From: an uncultured Collinsella sp.
GTDB taxonomy: Bacteria; Actinomycetota; Coriobacteriia; Coriobacteriales; Coriobacteriaceae
Direction of reading: 5' to 3'
DNA: 64,000 nucleotides
NCBI GenBank assembly: GCA_905209455.1
Contig: CAJLTA010000004.1
Span: 1 to 64,000, forward strand
Positions within the stretch are counted from its first letter, which is position 1. Every line of letters begins with the position of its first letter. The notes beneath the pieces are model-generated. The model was not told where the DNA came from. It saw nothing but the letters and a program-made list of their open reading frames with translations, and ran no database searches. Positions 47,136 through 54,583 of this stretch are shown piece after piece. The translations under genes were made by a program, and so were the position numbers.

Positions 47136-48968
47136 ATGGCACGACTGCACGTAATGGAACGCAGCCACGCTCAGGCCGTCATGGACGACCTACATGATGC
47201 GCTTGGGCGCCGTCTGGCGGTGAGTTCGCTCGCCCCGTGCCCCGTTGAGTTTACGGCGGCGCTCGTCAACCTGTGCTCCACCCAGAGCTGCGGCAAGTGC
47301 ACGCCCTGCCGTGTGGGCCTGAGCGCGCTGAGCGATCTGCTCGCCGATGTGCTCGAGGGCCGCGCCGACGAGTCCACGCTCAATTTGATTGAGCGCACGG
47401 CCCGCACCATCTACCTTTCGAGTGACTGCGCTATCGGCTACGAGGCCGGCGCCATGGCACTCACGGCCATTCGCGGCTTCCGCGACGATTTTGAGCACCA
47501 TATCCGCGAGCACTCCTGTGGCTTTGACCGCGAGGCCCGCGTCCCGTGCGTCTCGGGCTGCCCGGCGCACGTCGACATTCCCGGTTACATTTCGCTGGTC
47601 GAGGCTGGCCGCTATGCCGATGCCGTCAAGGTCATCCGCAAGAACAACCCGCTGCCGCTCGTTTGCGGCCTGGTGTGCGAGCATCCCTGCGAGATGCACT
47701 GCCGTCGCGGCATGGTCGACGATCCCATGAACATCCTCGCCCTTAAGCGTTTTGCCGTTGAGCACAGTGACCTCAACGACCACAAGCCGCATGTAGTGGA
47801 CAACACCGGGAAGCGCGTCGCCGTGATCGGCGGCGGCCCGGCCGGTCTTTCCTGCGCCTACTACCTGGCCGTGATGGGCCACAAGGTGAGCATCTTTGAA
47901 CAGCGCCACCACCTGGGCGGCATGCTGCGCTACGGCATCCCCAGCTATCGTCTGCCGCGCGAGCGCCTGCAGGCCGAGATCGATTGGGTCTTGAGCGCCG
48001 GTATCGACGTGGAGCTCGACCACTCCGTGAACGGCGAGGAGCTCGCCCGCCTGCGCGACGAGTTCGATGCCGTCTACCTGGCCCTTGGCGCCCACAGCGA
48101 TAAGAAGCTCGGCCTTCCGGGCGAAGAGGCGCCCGGCGTGGAATCGGCCGTCAAGATGCTGCGCGCCATCGGCGACGACGAGCTGCCCGACCTGAGCGGT
48201 CAGCGTGTGTGCGTCATCGGCGGCGGCAACGTGGCCATGGACGTGGCGCGTTCTGCCGTGCGCTGCGGTGCCGAAAAGGTGAGCATCGTCTACCGCCGCC
48301 GCATCTGCGACATGACGGCCCAGGATGCCGAGATCGCCGGCGCCCAGGCCGAGGGCTGCGAGGTTTTGGAGCTCACCGCACCGCTCGCTATCGAGACGGG
48401 TGAGGAAGGTCGCGTGAGTGGCCTGCGCGTGCAGCCGCAGATTATCGGCGAGCCCCGTCGTGGGCGTCCGGCCCCGCGTGCCGCCGCCACGCCCGAGCGC
48501 GTCATTCCCTGCGAGCGCGTGTTTGTGGCCATTGGTCAGGACATCGACTCCAAGCCGTTTGAGGACATGGGCATCGCCTGTAAGTGGGGCTGCGTGGTCA
48601 CCGATTCGGATGGCGCCGTGCCTAACTTTGATGGCCTCTTTAGCGGCGGCGACTGCCAGACCGGTCCCGCCACCGTCATCCGGGCCATCAACGCCGGCCG
48701 CGTTGCTTCGGCAAATATCGATCGCTATCTGGGCTTTGACCACAAGATCAAGCTCGACGTTGAGCTGCCGACCGTGCAGTTTAAGGGCAAGCACGAGTGC
48801 GGCCGCTGCGAGCTGGGCGAGCGCGAGGCCGGCGAGCGCATCCACGATTGGAATCTGGTCGAGCAGGGCCTTACCGAGCAGGAGGCACGCCAGGAGGCAA
48901 GCCGCTGCCTGCGTTGCGACCACTTTGGCTTTGGCGCGTTCCGCGGAGGGAGGAACCTGGAATGGTAG
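47136..48968 (+). CDS. NuoF-like Fe-S / GltD-like flavoprotein fusion (hydrogenase diaphorase candidate)
   Basis: 610 residues. The first 110 or so resemble the C-terminal NADH-4Fe-4S domain of NuoF/HydB (STQSCGKCTPCRVGLSAL...SSDCAIG). Next comes the GltD-type Fe-S helical domain (PCVSGCPAHVDIPGYI; CGLVCEHPCEMHC), then FAD and NAD(P) folds (VAVIGGGPAGLSCAYYLAVMGHKVSIFE; VIGGGNVAMDVARSAVRCGA) and FSGGDCQTGPATVIRAINAGR. It should pass electrons between NAD(P)H and the hydrogenase. ATG 47136 with AGAGGGG upstream. It overlaps hydA by 7 nt. Confidence 0.87.
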   Translation: MARLHVMERSHAQAVMDDLHDALGRRLAVSSLAPCPVEFTAALVNLCSTQSCGKCTPCRVGLSALSDLLADVLEGRADESTLNLIERTARTIYLSSDCAIGYEAGAMALTAIRGFRDDFEHHIREHSCGFDREARVPCVSGCPAHVDIPGYISLVEAGRYADAVKVIRKNNPLPLVCGLVCEHPCEMHCRRGMVDDPMNILALKRFAVEHSDLNDHKPHVVDNTGKRVAVIGGGPAGLSCAYYLAVMGHKVSIFEQRHHLGGMLRYGIPSYRLPRERLQAEIDWVLSAGIDVELDHSVNGEELARLRDEFDAVYLALGAHSDKKLGLPGEEAPGVESAVKMLRAIGDDELPDLSGQRVCVIGGGNVAMDVARSAVRCGAEKVSIVYRRRICDMTAQDAEIAGAQAEGCEVLELTAPLAIETGEEGRVSGLRVQPQIIGEPRRGRPAPRAAATPERVIPCERVFVAIGQDIDSKPFEDMGIACKWGCVVTDSDGAVPNFDGLFSGGDCQTGPATVIRAINAGRVASANIDRYLGFDHKIKLDVELPTVQFKGKHECGRCELGEREAGERIHDWNLVEQGLTEQEARQEASRCLRCDHFGFGAFRGGRNLEW

Positions 48969-50773
48969 AGTCCAGCAAAACCACTATCAGCGACAACACC
49001 GAAAGCGGAGCACTCAACATGGTCAAGCTCACTATCGATAATTGCGAGGTCGTGGTGCCCGAGCACACCACGATTCTGGATGCGGCCAAGTCCGTCGGCA
49101 TCCAGATTCCCACCCTGTGCTACCTGCGCGATCTAAACGAGATCGGCGGTTGCCGCGTGTGCGTGGTCGAGGTTGAGGGCTGCGACCAGCTGGTTGCCGC
49201 CTGCAACAACTACGTGCTCGACGGCATGGTGGTCCACACCAACAGCCCCAAGGCCCGCGAGGCGCGTCGCACCAACGTGCAGCTGCTGCTGTCCCAGCAC
49301 GACTCGCGCTGTACGAGCTGCGTGCGCAGTGGTAACTGCAACCTGCAGGCCATCGCCAACGACCTGGGCATCTTCTATCTGCCGTACGAGCAGCACCTGG
49401 CGCGCGAGGGCTGGGACTTCGATTTCCCCATCATCCGCGATAACGACAAGTGCATTAAATGCATGCGCTGCATCAAGGTGTGCGAGAGCGTGCAGGGCCT
49501 AGGGATTTGGGACCTGACCAACCGCGCCACGCATACCGCCGTGGGTACCCGCGGGCGCGCGCCGATCGGCAAGACCGATTGCGTCGCGTGTGGTCAGTGC
49601 ATCACGCATTGTCCGACGGGCGCCCTGCGCGAGCGTGACGATACCGAGACCGTGTTCGACGCCATCGCCGATCCCGACAAGATCGTGCTGGTGCAGATTG
49701 CGCCGGCCGTGCGTAGCGCCTGGGGAGAGGAACTCGGCATATCTCGCGAGGAGGCCACCGTTGAGCGCTTGGCCTGTGCGCTGCGCCGCGTTGGCTTTGA
49801 GTACGTGTTCGATACCGATTTCTCGGCCGACCTCACCATCATGGAGGAGGGCTCCGAGCTGCTCGAGCGCCTGGGCGCCGTCGCCAAGGGCGAGGGTGAC
49901 AGTCGCGGCTGGCCCATGTTTACGAGCTGCTGCCCGGGCTGGGTGCGCTTTGTGAAGGCGCGTTACCCCGAGTTTGTCGACAGCCTGTCTACGTCAAAGT
50001 CGCCGCAGCAGATGTTTGGCGCCATCGCCAAGACCTACTACGCCAAGGTGCTGGGCGTGGAGCCCGAGCGTCTGTTTGTGGTGTCCGTGATGCCGTGCAC
50101 GGCCAAGAAGGCCGAGTGCGCGCTGCCGAGCATGGTGGGCGAGGACGGTACGCCCGACGTTGACGTTGCGCTGACGGTGCGCGAGATGGTACGCATGATC
50201 CGCGCGAACCACGTGAGCGTGGACACGTTGGTCGAGGAGCCGCTCGACACGCCGCTGGGCTTTGGCACGGGCGCAGGTGTGATCTTTGGCGCCACGGGCG
50301 GCGTGATGGAGGCCGCCGTGCGCTCGGCCTATTACCTGGTGACGGGCAAGAACCCCGACGCCGACTTCTTTACCGATGTGCGCGGACTTGACGGCTGGAA
50401 GGAGGCCGTGGCCGAAATCGATGGCACCAAGGTGCGCGTCGCCGTGGCACACGGGCTGGGCAACGCCGCCCGTCTGCTCGACGCGATTCGTGACGGCCGC
50501 GTGAGCTATGACTTCGTTGAGGTCATGGCATGCCCGGGCGGCTGTGTCGGTGGCGGCGGTCAGCCCATCCACGACGGCTGCGAGCTGGCAGCCGAGCGTG
50601 GTCAGGTGCTGTGGGGCCTGGATGCCGCTGCGGACATTCGCTTCTCGCACGAGAACCCCGATGTCCAGGCGTGCTACCGCGAGTTCTTGGGCGAGCCGCT
50701 CTCGCCGCTGGCCGAGGAGCTGCTGCATACCGACCATCACGCATGGACGATGCCTAACGAGGGGACGTGCTAG
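48962..50773 (+). CDS. hydA: [FeFe]-hydrogenase catalytic subunit
   Basis: 603 residues. An N-terminal [2Fe-2S] domain (PTLCYLRDLNEIGGCRVCVVEV), a His-Cys3 [4Fe-4S] site (QHDSRCTSCVRSGNCNLQ) and two [4Fe-4S] clusters (CIKCMRCIKVC; CVACGQCITHCPTGAL) lead to the H-cluster domain with TSCCPGWVRF, MPCTAKKAE and MACPGGCVGGGGQP, the three diagnostic motifs. It is the M3-type modular form. It makes or consumes H2, probably coupled to NAD(P)H by the preceding gene. The start overlaps that gene's stop; ATG 49019 is an alternative. Confidence 0.96.
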   Translation: MVESSKTTISDNTESGALNMVKLTIDNCEVVVPEHTTILDAAKSVGIQIPTLCYLRDLNEIGGCRVCVVEVEGCDQLVAACNNYVLDGMVVHTNSPKAREARRTNVQLLLSQHDSRCTSCVRSGNCNLQAIANDLGIFYLPYEQHLAREGWDFDFPIIRDNDKCIKCMRCIKVCESVQGLGIWDLTNRATHTAVGTRGRAPIGKTDCVACGQCITHCPTGALRERDDTETVFDAIADPDKIVLVQIAPAVRSAWGEELGISREEATVERLACALRRVGFEYVFDTDFSADLTIMEEGSELLERLGAVAKGEGDSRGWPMFTSCCPGWVRFVKARYPEFVDSLSTSKSPQQMFGAIAKTYYAKVLGVEPERLFVVSVMPCTAKKAECALPSMVGEDGTPDVDVALTVREMVRMIRANHVSVDTLVEEPLDTPLGFGTGAGVIFGATGGVMEAAVRSAYYLVTGKNPDADFFTDVRGLDGWKEAVAEIDGTKVRVAVAHGLGNAARLLDAIRDGRVSYDFVEVMACPGGCVGGGGQPIHDGCELAAERGQVLWGLDAAADIRFSHENPDVQACYREFLGEPLSPLAEELLHTDHHAWTMPNEGTC

Positions 50774-50775
50774 CG

Positions 50776-51831
50776 ATGCGCTCGTTTGATGTTGAGATGT
50801 CGCGCCGGGGGTTTGCCTCGGCGCTCGCCGCGGGCGCGCTGTCGCTTGCACTCGCGGGCTGTGGCGGCGGGGCTGCCGGTGCCGGGTCCGCCGCGGGCTC
50901 GGCTGCCACGGACGGCGCCGGTGCTGCTGCAGAGCCGGTCGAGGTGCACGTCGCCTCGCTCAAGGGGCCGACCTCGATTGGCCTGGTGCAGTTTATGGAC
51001 CGGGCAGCCGATGGCGAGACGGACAATGAGTTCGACTTTGCGATCAATACTGCCGCCGATGAGATTGTGCCCAAGGTCATTCAGGGCGATATCGACATTG
51101 CCCTGGTGCCCGCCAACGTGGCGAGTGTGCTCTACAACAAGACCGAGGGCGCGGTGCAGGTCATCGACATCAACACGCTGGGCGTGCTGAACGTTGTGAC
51201 GGGCGACGCGAGTGTGGCCTCGTTTGGCGATCTGGCGGGCCATACCGTCTATATGACGGGCAAGGGCACCACGCCGGAGTACGTCATGAACTACCTGCTG
51301 GAGCGCGCAGGCCTGACCGGCCAGGTGACGCTCGAGTTTAAGAGCGAGCCCACCGAGGTGCTGTCGGCCCTGCTTGCCGACCCGTCCGCCGTGGGCGTGC
51401 TGCCGGAGCCGTTCAAGACCGCTGCCATCGCCAAGAGCGAAGGCAGGCTGTCGGCTCCGGTAAGCCTGACCGATGTGTGGGACGAGTTGGCAGGTGACAC
51501 GGGTTCGCGCCTGCTGACGGGCGTGACCGTGGTGCGCCGCGCGTTTGCCGAGGAACATCCCGAGGCTGTGGCGGAGTTCTTGAGCTGCCATGCGGCGAGC
51601 GTTAAGGCTGTCAATGCGGCGCCGGCAGACTGGGCGCAGGCCGTGGTCGATGCCGGCATCGTGGACAACGCCAAGATCGCCGAGAAGGCGATTCCCGGGT
51701 GCATGCTCGTGTGCCAGACGGGCAAGGATATGAAGGCGGCACTTAGCGGGTATCTGCAGGTGCTGTCCGACGCGGACGCGAGCGCCGTGGGTGGTAAACT
51801 TCCGGCTGACGATTTCTACTACATGGAGTAG
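50776..51831 (+). CDS. ABC transporter substrate-binding lipoprotein (NitT/TauT-like)
   Basis: 351 residues. The signal peptide SRRGFASALAAGALSLALAGC ends in a lipobox (LAGC), so it is a lipoprotein. A Gly/Ala linker and a periplasmic-binding fold follow, with VEVHVASLKGPTSIGLVQFM, GDIDIALVPANVASVLYN and GKGTTPEYVMNYLLERAGL, as in NitT/TauT-type binders. The ligand is unknown. It starts 2 nt after hydA, and so belongs to the hydrogenase operon. ATG 50797 is a possible alternative start. Confidence 0.88.
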   Translation: MRSFDVEMSRRGFASALAAGALSLALAGCGGGAAGAGSAAGSAATDGAGAAAEPVEVHVASLKGPTSIGLVQFMDRAADGETDNEFDFAINTAADEIVPKVIQGDIDIALVPANVASVLYNKTEGAVQVIDINTLGVLNVVTGDASVASFGDLAGHTVYMTGKGTTPEYVMNYLLERAGLTGQVTLEFKSEPTEVLSALLADPSAVGVLPEPFKTAAIAKSEGRLSAPVSLTDVWDELAGDTGSRLLTGVTVVRRAFAEEHPEAVAEFLSCHAASVKAVNAAPADWAQAVVDAGIVDNAKIAEKAIPGCMLVCQTGKDMKAALSGYLQVLSDADASAVGGKLPADDFYYME

Positions 51832-51834
51832 CCC

Positions 51835-53211
51835 GTGCGTGCGTTTGCTCGACAAATGACAGAGCGTATGAAGGCGGTGGCGGCAGCAGGTGCCGTCGCC
51901 GCCTTTTGGCTTACCGTGTGGGTCTTCGCGGCGGTGCTGGTGGCGCAGCCACTGATCTTGCCGGGGCCGGGTGCTGTTGCCTTGGCGCTGCTGCGCCTGG
52001 TGTGCGATGGCGGTACCTGGGCGATTTTGGTGGGCTCGGGCGCGCGGATACTGGGCGGGCTGGCGCTTGCCGCGGTGTGTGGTGGCGTGCTTGCCGGGAT
52101 TTCGTCACGGTTGCGGGCGTTTGCGCGCCTGGTGGCTCCGGCACTTTCGTTTGTTAAGGCGACGCCGGTTGCCTGCGTGGTGGTCCTGCTGCTTATTTGG
52201 TTGGGATCGGCGCGCGTGAGCATCGCCGCGGTCTTTTTGATGGCGCTGCCGGGCGTGTATTTTTCGCTGGCCGAGGGCTTGGCACAGGTGAATAAACCGC
52301 TGGAGCAGATGTTCCGTCTGCATGGCGTGCGCGGCTGGCGCCTGTTTTGCGCCCATACCTGGCGCGAAGTCCTGCCGTTTGTGCTTTCGTGCGCCCGCGC
52401 CGTGATCGGCATGAGCTGGAAGGCCGGTGTGGCAGCCGAGCTGATCGGCATGGCGGTGGGCACCGTGGGTGAGCGCATCTATCAGGCAAAGCTTTTGATT
52501 GAGACGGCTGACCTGCTGGCGTGGACCGTGCTGGTCGTTGCCGCCTCGTGGGCATGTGAGCGCGTGCTGGTGTGGCTGCTGCGGGTTTCGGGACCCGTGG
52601 CGTGGCACGCGGCCGTGCGGGCGCATGGGCATGGACTGCGCGGGCGTGTGGGGGCTGCGAGCGATGGCGCTGCAGCGGAGCTTGCGCTTGCCGTGGGCGA
52701 TCGCGCGCCCTGGGCGCCGGCGCTGGACGGTCTGGTGCTCAATGTGCCCGCGGGTGGGCGCATCTGTGTGATGGGTGCTTCGGGCATGGGCAAGTCGACG
52801 CTGCTTTCGTTGGCAGCGGGGGAGTGCTCGCCGTGCTCGATGGTGTTTCAGGATGCACGCTTGGCCGAGTCCGCCTCGGCGCTGGATAACGTGCTGGTGT
52901 GCGCCGATGCGCGTGTGGATGCTTCGAGCGCCGCGGCATTGCTGCGCCTACTGGTGCCGGGAATCGATGTGCATGCGCGCGTGGTCGAGCTTTCGGGCGG
53001 GCAGCGCCACCGTGTCGAGATTGCCCGCGCCCTGCTGTGCCCGGGCGGCGCGGTGATTCTTGACGAGCCCTTTACCGGTTTAGATACCGCTGCGCGCGAC
53101 GCATGCGCCGAGGTCGTGCTCGACCTGCTCGACGGCCGCATGCTCCTGCTTGCCACACACGACGCCTCCGACGTTCAAGCCCTCGATATCTCGGACATCA
53201 TCACGCTCTAA
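51835..53211 (+). CDS. ABC transporter with permease and ATPase fused in one chain
   Basis: 458 residues. About 1-245 is a NitT/TauT-type permease with about six helices and the coupling-helix region HGVRGWRLFCAHTWREVLPFVLSCARAVIGMSWKAGVAAELIG. About 280-458 is the ATPase: Walker A GASGMGKST, signature ELSGGQRHRVEIARAL, Walker B VILDEPFTG and switch His in LATHDAS. The two are normally separate genes (SsuC and SsuB). A dimer would give a full transporter. It lies 3 nt after the lipoprotein gene. GTG start; ATG 51856 is an alternative. Confidence 0.9.
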   Translation: MRAFARQMTERMKAVAAAGAVAAFWLTVWVFAAVLVAQPLILPGPGAVALALLRLVCDGGTWAILVGSGARILGGLALAAVCGGVLAGISSRLRAFARLVAPALSFVKATPVACVVVLLLIWLGSARVSIAAVFLMALPGVYFSLAEGLAQVNKPLEQMFRLHGVRGWRLFCAHTWREVLPFVLSCARAVIGMSWKAGVAAELIGMAVGTVGERIYQAKLLIETADLLAWTVLVVAASWACERVLVWLLRVSGPVAWHAAVRAHGHGLRGRVGAASDGAAAELALAVGDRAPWAPALDGLVLNVPAGGRICVMGASGMGKSTLLSLAAGECSPCSMVFQDARLAESASALDNVLVCADARVDASSAAALLRLLVPGIDVHARVVELSGGQRHRVEIARALLCPGGAVILDEPFTGLDTAARDACAEVVLDLLDGRMLLLATHDASDVQALDISDIITL

Positions 53212-53267
53212 ATACTAACTCAGCAACAAAATGATTCGTTTTCCTCCGTCCCCATGGGGTCGGGTGT

Positions 53268-53312
53268 GGTATTCTATCTGCGGGGTAATACTTAGGAATA
53301 CCAAGTAATACC
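53268..53312 (+). promoter_or_regulatory. Possible operator cluster upstream of the RelB-like gene
   Basis: Related half-sites GGTATTC (53268-53274), GGTAATAC (53284-53291), GAATACC (53296-53302) and GTAATACC (53305-53312) are packed in 45 bp; the first and third are inverted complements. Downstream, GATGCGGGCCA and TGGCCCGCATC (53335-53345 and 53381-53391) form a perfect 11-bp hairpin in the leader. Confidence 0.45.
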
Positions 53313-53426
53313 AACGCCGCAGAAACAAACTCCGGATGCGGGCCAATCGGGTTGCCTTCACAGCCCGTCGCCCAGCCGCGTGGCCCGCATCTATCCGCAC
53401 TACCGTCGTTTCAAAAAGGAAGCGCC

Positions 53427-53648
53427 ATGGCAGAACACATGACCCCCGTAGTCGCGAAGGTCTTGCCCGAGGAGAAGGCAGCCTTCGCGGCGGCAACCCA
53501 GCTCGTGGGCACCACGCCGTCCAACGCCATCCGCATGTTTATCGCCGCGTTCAATCGCTGCGGCACCTTCCCGTTCGACATCTCGCCCAGCGGGGCCTTT
53601 GGCAAAGAGTGTCCCCAACAGCTAGTCGTTGAAGAACGTCCCCAATGA
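53427..53648 (+). CDS. RelB/DinJ-like antitoxin without adjacent toxin
   Basis: 73 residues. The pattern VVAKVLPEEKAAFAAATQLVGTTPSNAIRMFIAAFNRCGTFPFDI matches the ribbon-helix-helix antitoxins RelB/DinJ (K...A...lG.T.S.AI.MF......g.iPF). No RelE/YafQ-like toxin gene lies next to it; the following gene encodes a membrane protease. Start ATG 53427 with AAAAAGGA upstream. The C-terminal coding region includes a GTCCCCAACAGCTAGTCG repeat half. Confidence 0.75.
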   Translation: MAEHMTPVVAKVLPEEKAAFAAATQLVGTTPSNAIRMFIAAFNRCGTFPFDISPSGAFGKECPQQLVVEERPQ

Positions 53649-53671
53649 CTAGTCGTCGGGAGGAGGTTGGC

Positions 53672-54583
53672 ATGCTCAATGCGATGATTTGGGCGCTTGC
53701 CTGTTTTGGCGTCGTCGCTGCCGATATTGCCCTGAGCGTCGTTTTGTTTTCCGCTCTTGGCGTCGCATCGGTGTTCATGGGTTTTTCGATCGATGACCTC
53801 GACATTCAATTGCTTCAGGCCGTCGCGCAGACGGCATCGTTTTTGATGGCGCTGCTGTGGTGGCGTTATCTGTGGCCGCGCTCGTTTATGGCGCGCTGGC
53901 AAGGCGAGCGCCCGCTTGGCGGGGGGGCAGGCAAAGCGTGGAGGCGCATCGCCTGCGTTATCGTGATCGGCCTTGCCCTGCAGGTGGTCGTTGGCTACGT
54001 GACCGACGCTGTGCTGTCGCTGTTGCCCGAGGCGGCGGCCGATTACAGCGAACTTGTCGAGGAAACAGGCATGGGCGACACCAGCTATCTCGCCGTCCTG
54101 ACTTCGGTGCTCGGTGCCCCATTTTGTGAAGAGCTGCTGGTGCGCGGCATTATTTTTGAGTTTTCGCTCCGAGCGTTTAATCCGCAGTGCCGCCCACTTT
54201 GGAAGCGCCGGCGTCGTGCGAGCGCGCAGGACGGCGCCATGGTGCCCTGGGCGGCCCCAAGCATGTGGGGTATCGCCGCGGCGATTGTGCTGCAGGCGGC
54301 AATCTTCGGTTTTATGCACATGAATTGGGTGCAGGGTTGCTACGCGGGTGCTGCCGGCCTCATCTTTGGTTGGGTGCTCGTGACCACTGGAAAGCTCCGC
54401 TACACGATCCTGCTGCACTTTGCCTTTAATGCCGGGTCGTATCTCATGACGTTGCTCTGGTTTGTGAACACGCCGTTCGACGTGGCAATTACGGTCGCTA
54501 TCGCCGGCGTCATCCTCGTTGAGGCAATGCGGTCGCTGCGCCACGCGTGTGGGATGGACGCAGCGAGCGCACCGCTTCCCTAG
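53672..54583 (+). CDS. CPBP-family intramembrane metalloprotease
   Basis: 303 residues with about seven membrane helices. The motifs are FCEELLVRGIIFEF (EExxxR), FGFMHMN and HFAFNAGSYL, the CPBP/Abi (CAAX-protease-like) catalytic set. Bacterial members are linked to bacteriocin immunity or peptide processing; the substrate here is unknown. ATG 53672 with GGAGGAGG upstream. Its stop overlaps the stop of the convergent ygiQ gene by 4 nt. Confidence 0.88.
   Translation: MLNAMIWALACFGVVAADIALSVVLFSALGVASVFMGFSIDDLDIQLLQAVAQTASFLMALLWWRYLWPRSFMARWQGERPLGGGAGKAWRRIACVIVIGLALQVVVGYVTDAVLSLLPEAAADYSELVEETGMGDTSYLAVLTSVLGAPFCEELLVRGIIFEFSLRAFNPQCRPLWKRRRRASAQDGAMVPWAAPSMWGIAAAIVLQAAIFGFMHMNWVQGCYAGAAGLIFGWVLVTTGKLRYTILLHFAFNAGSYLMTLLWFVNTPFDVAITVAIAGVILVEAMRSLRHACGMDAASAPLP

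Noticed and set aside
47190..48923. Long minus-strand frame opposite the diaphorase fusion gene
   Set aside because: Shadow of GC-rich coding on the other strand; no motif, and the plus-strand protein is well supported.
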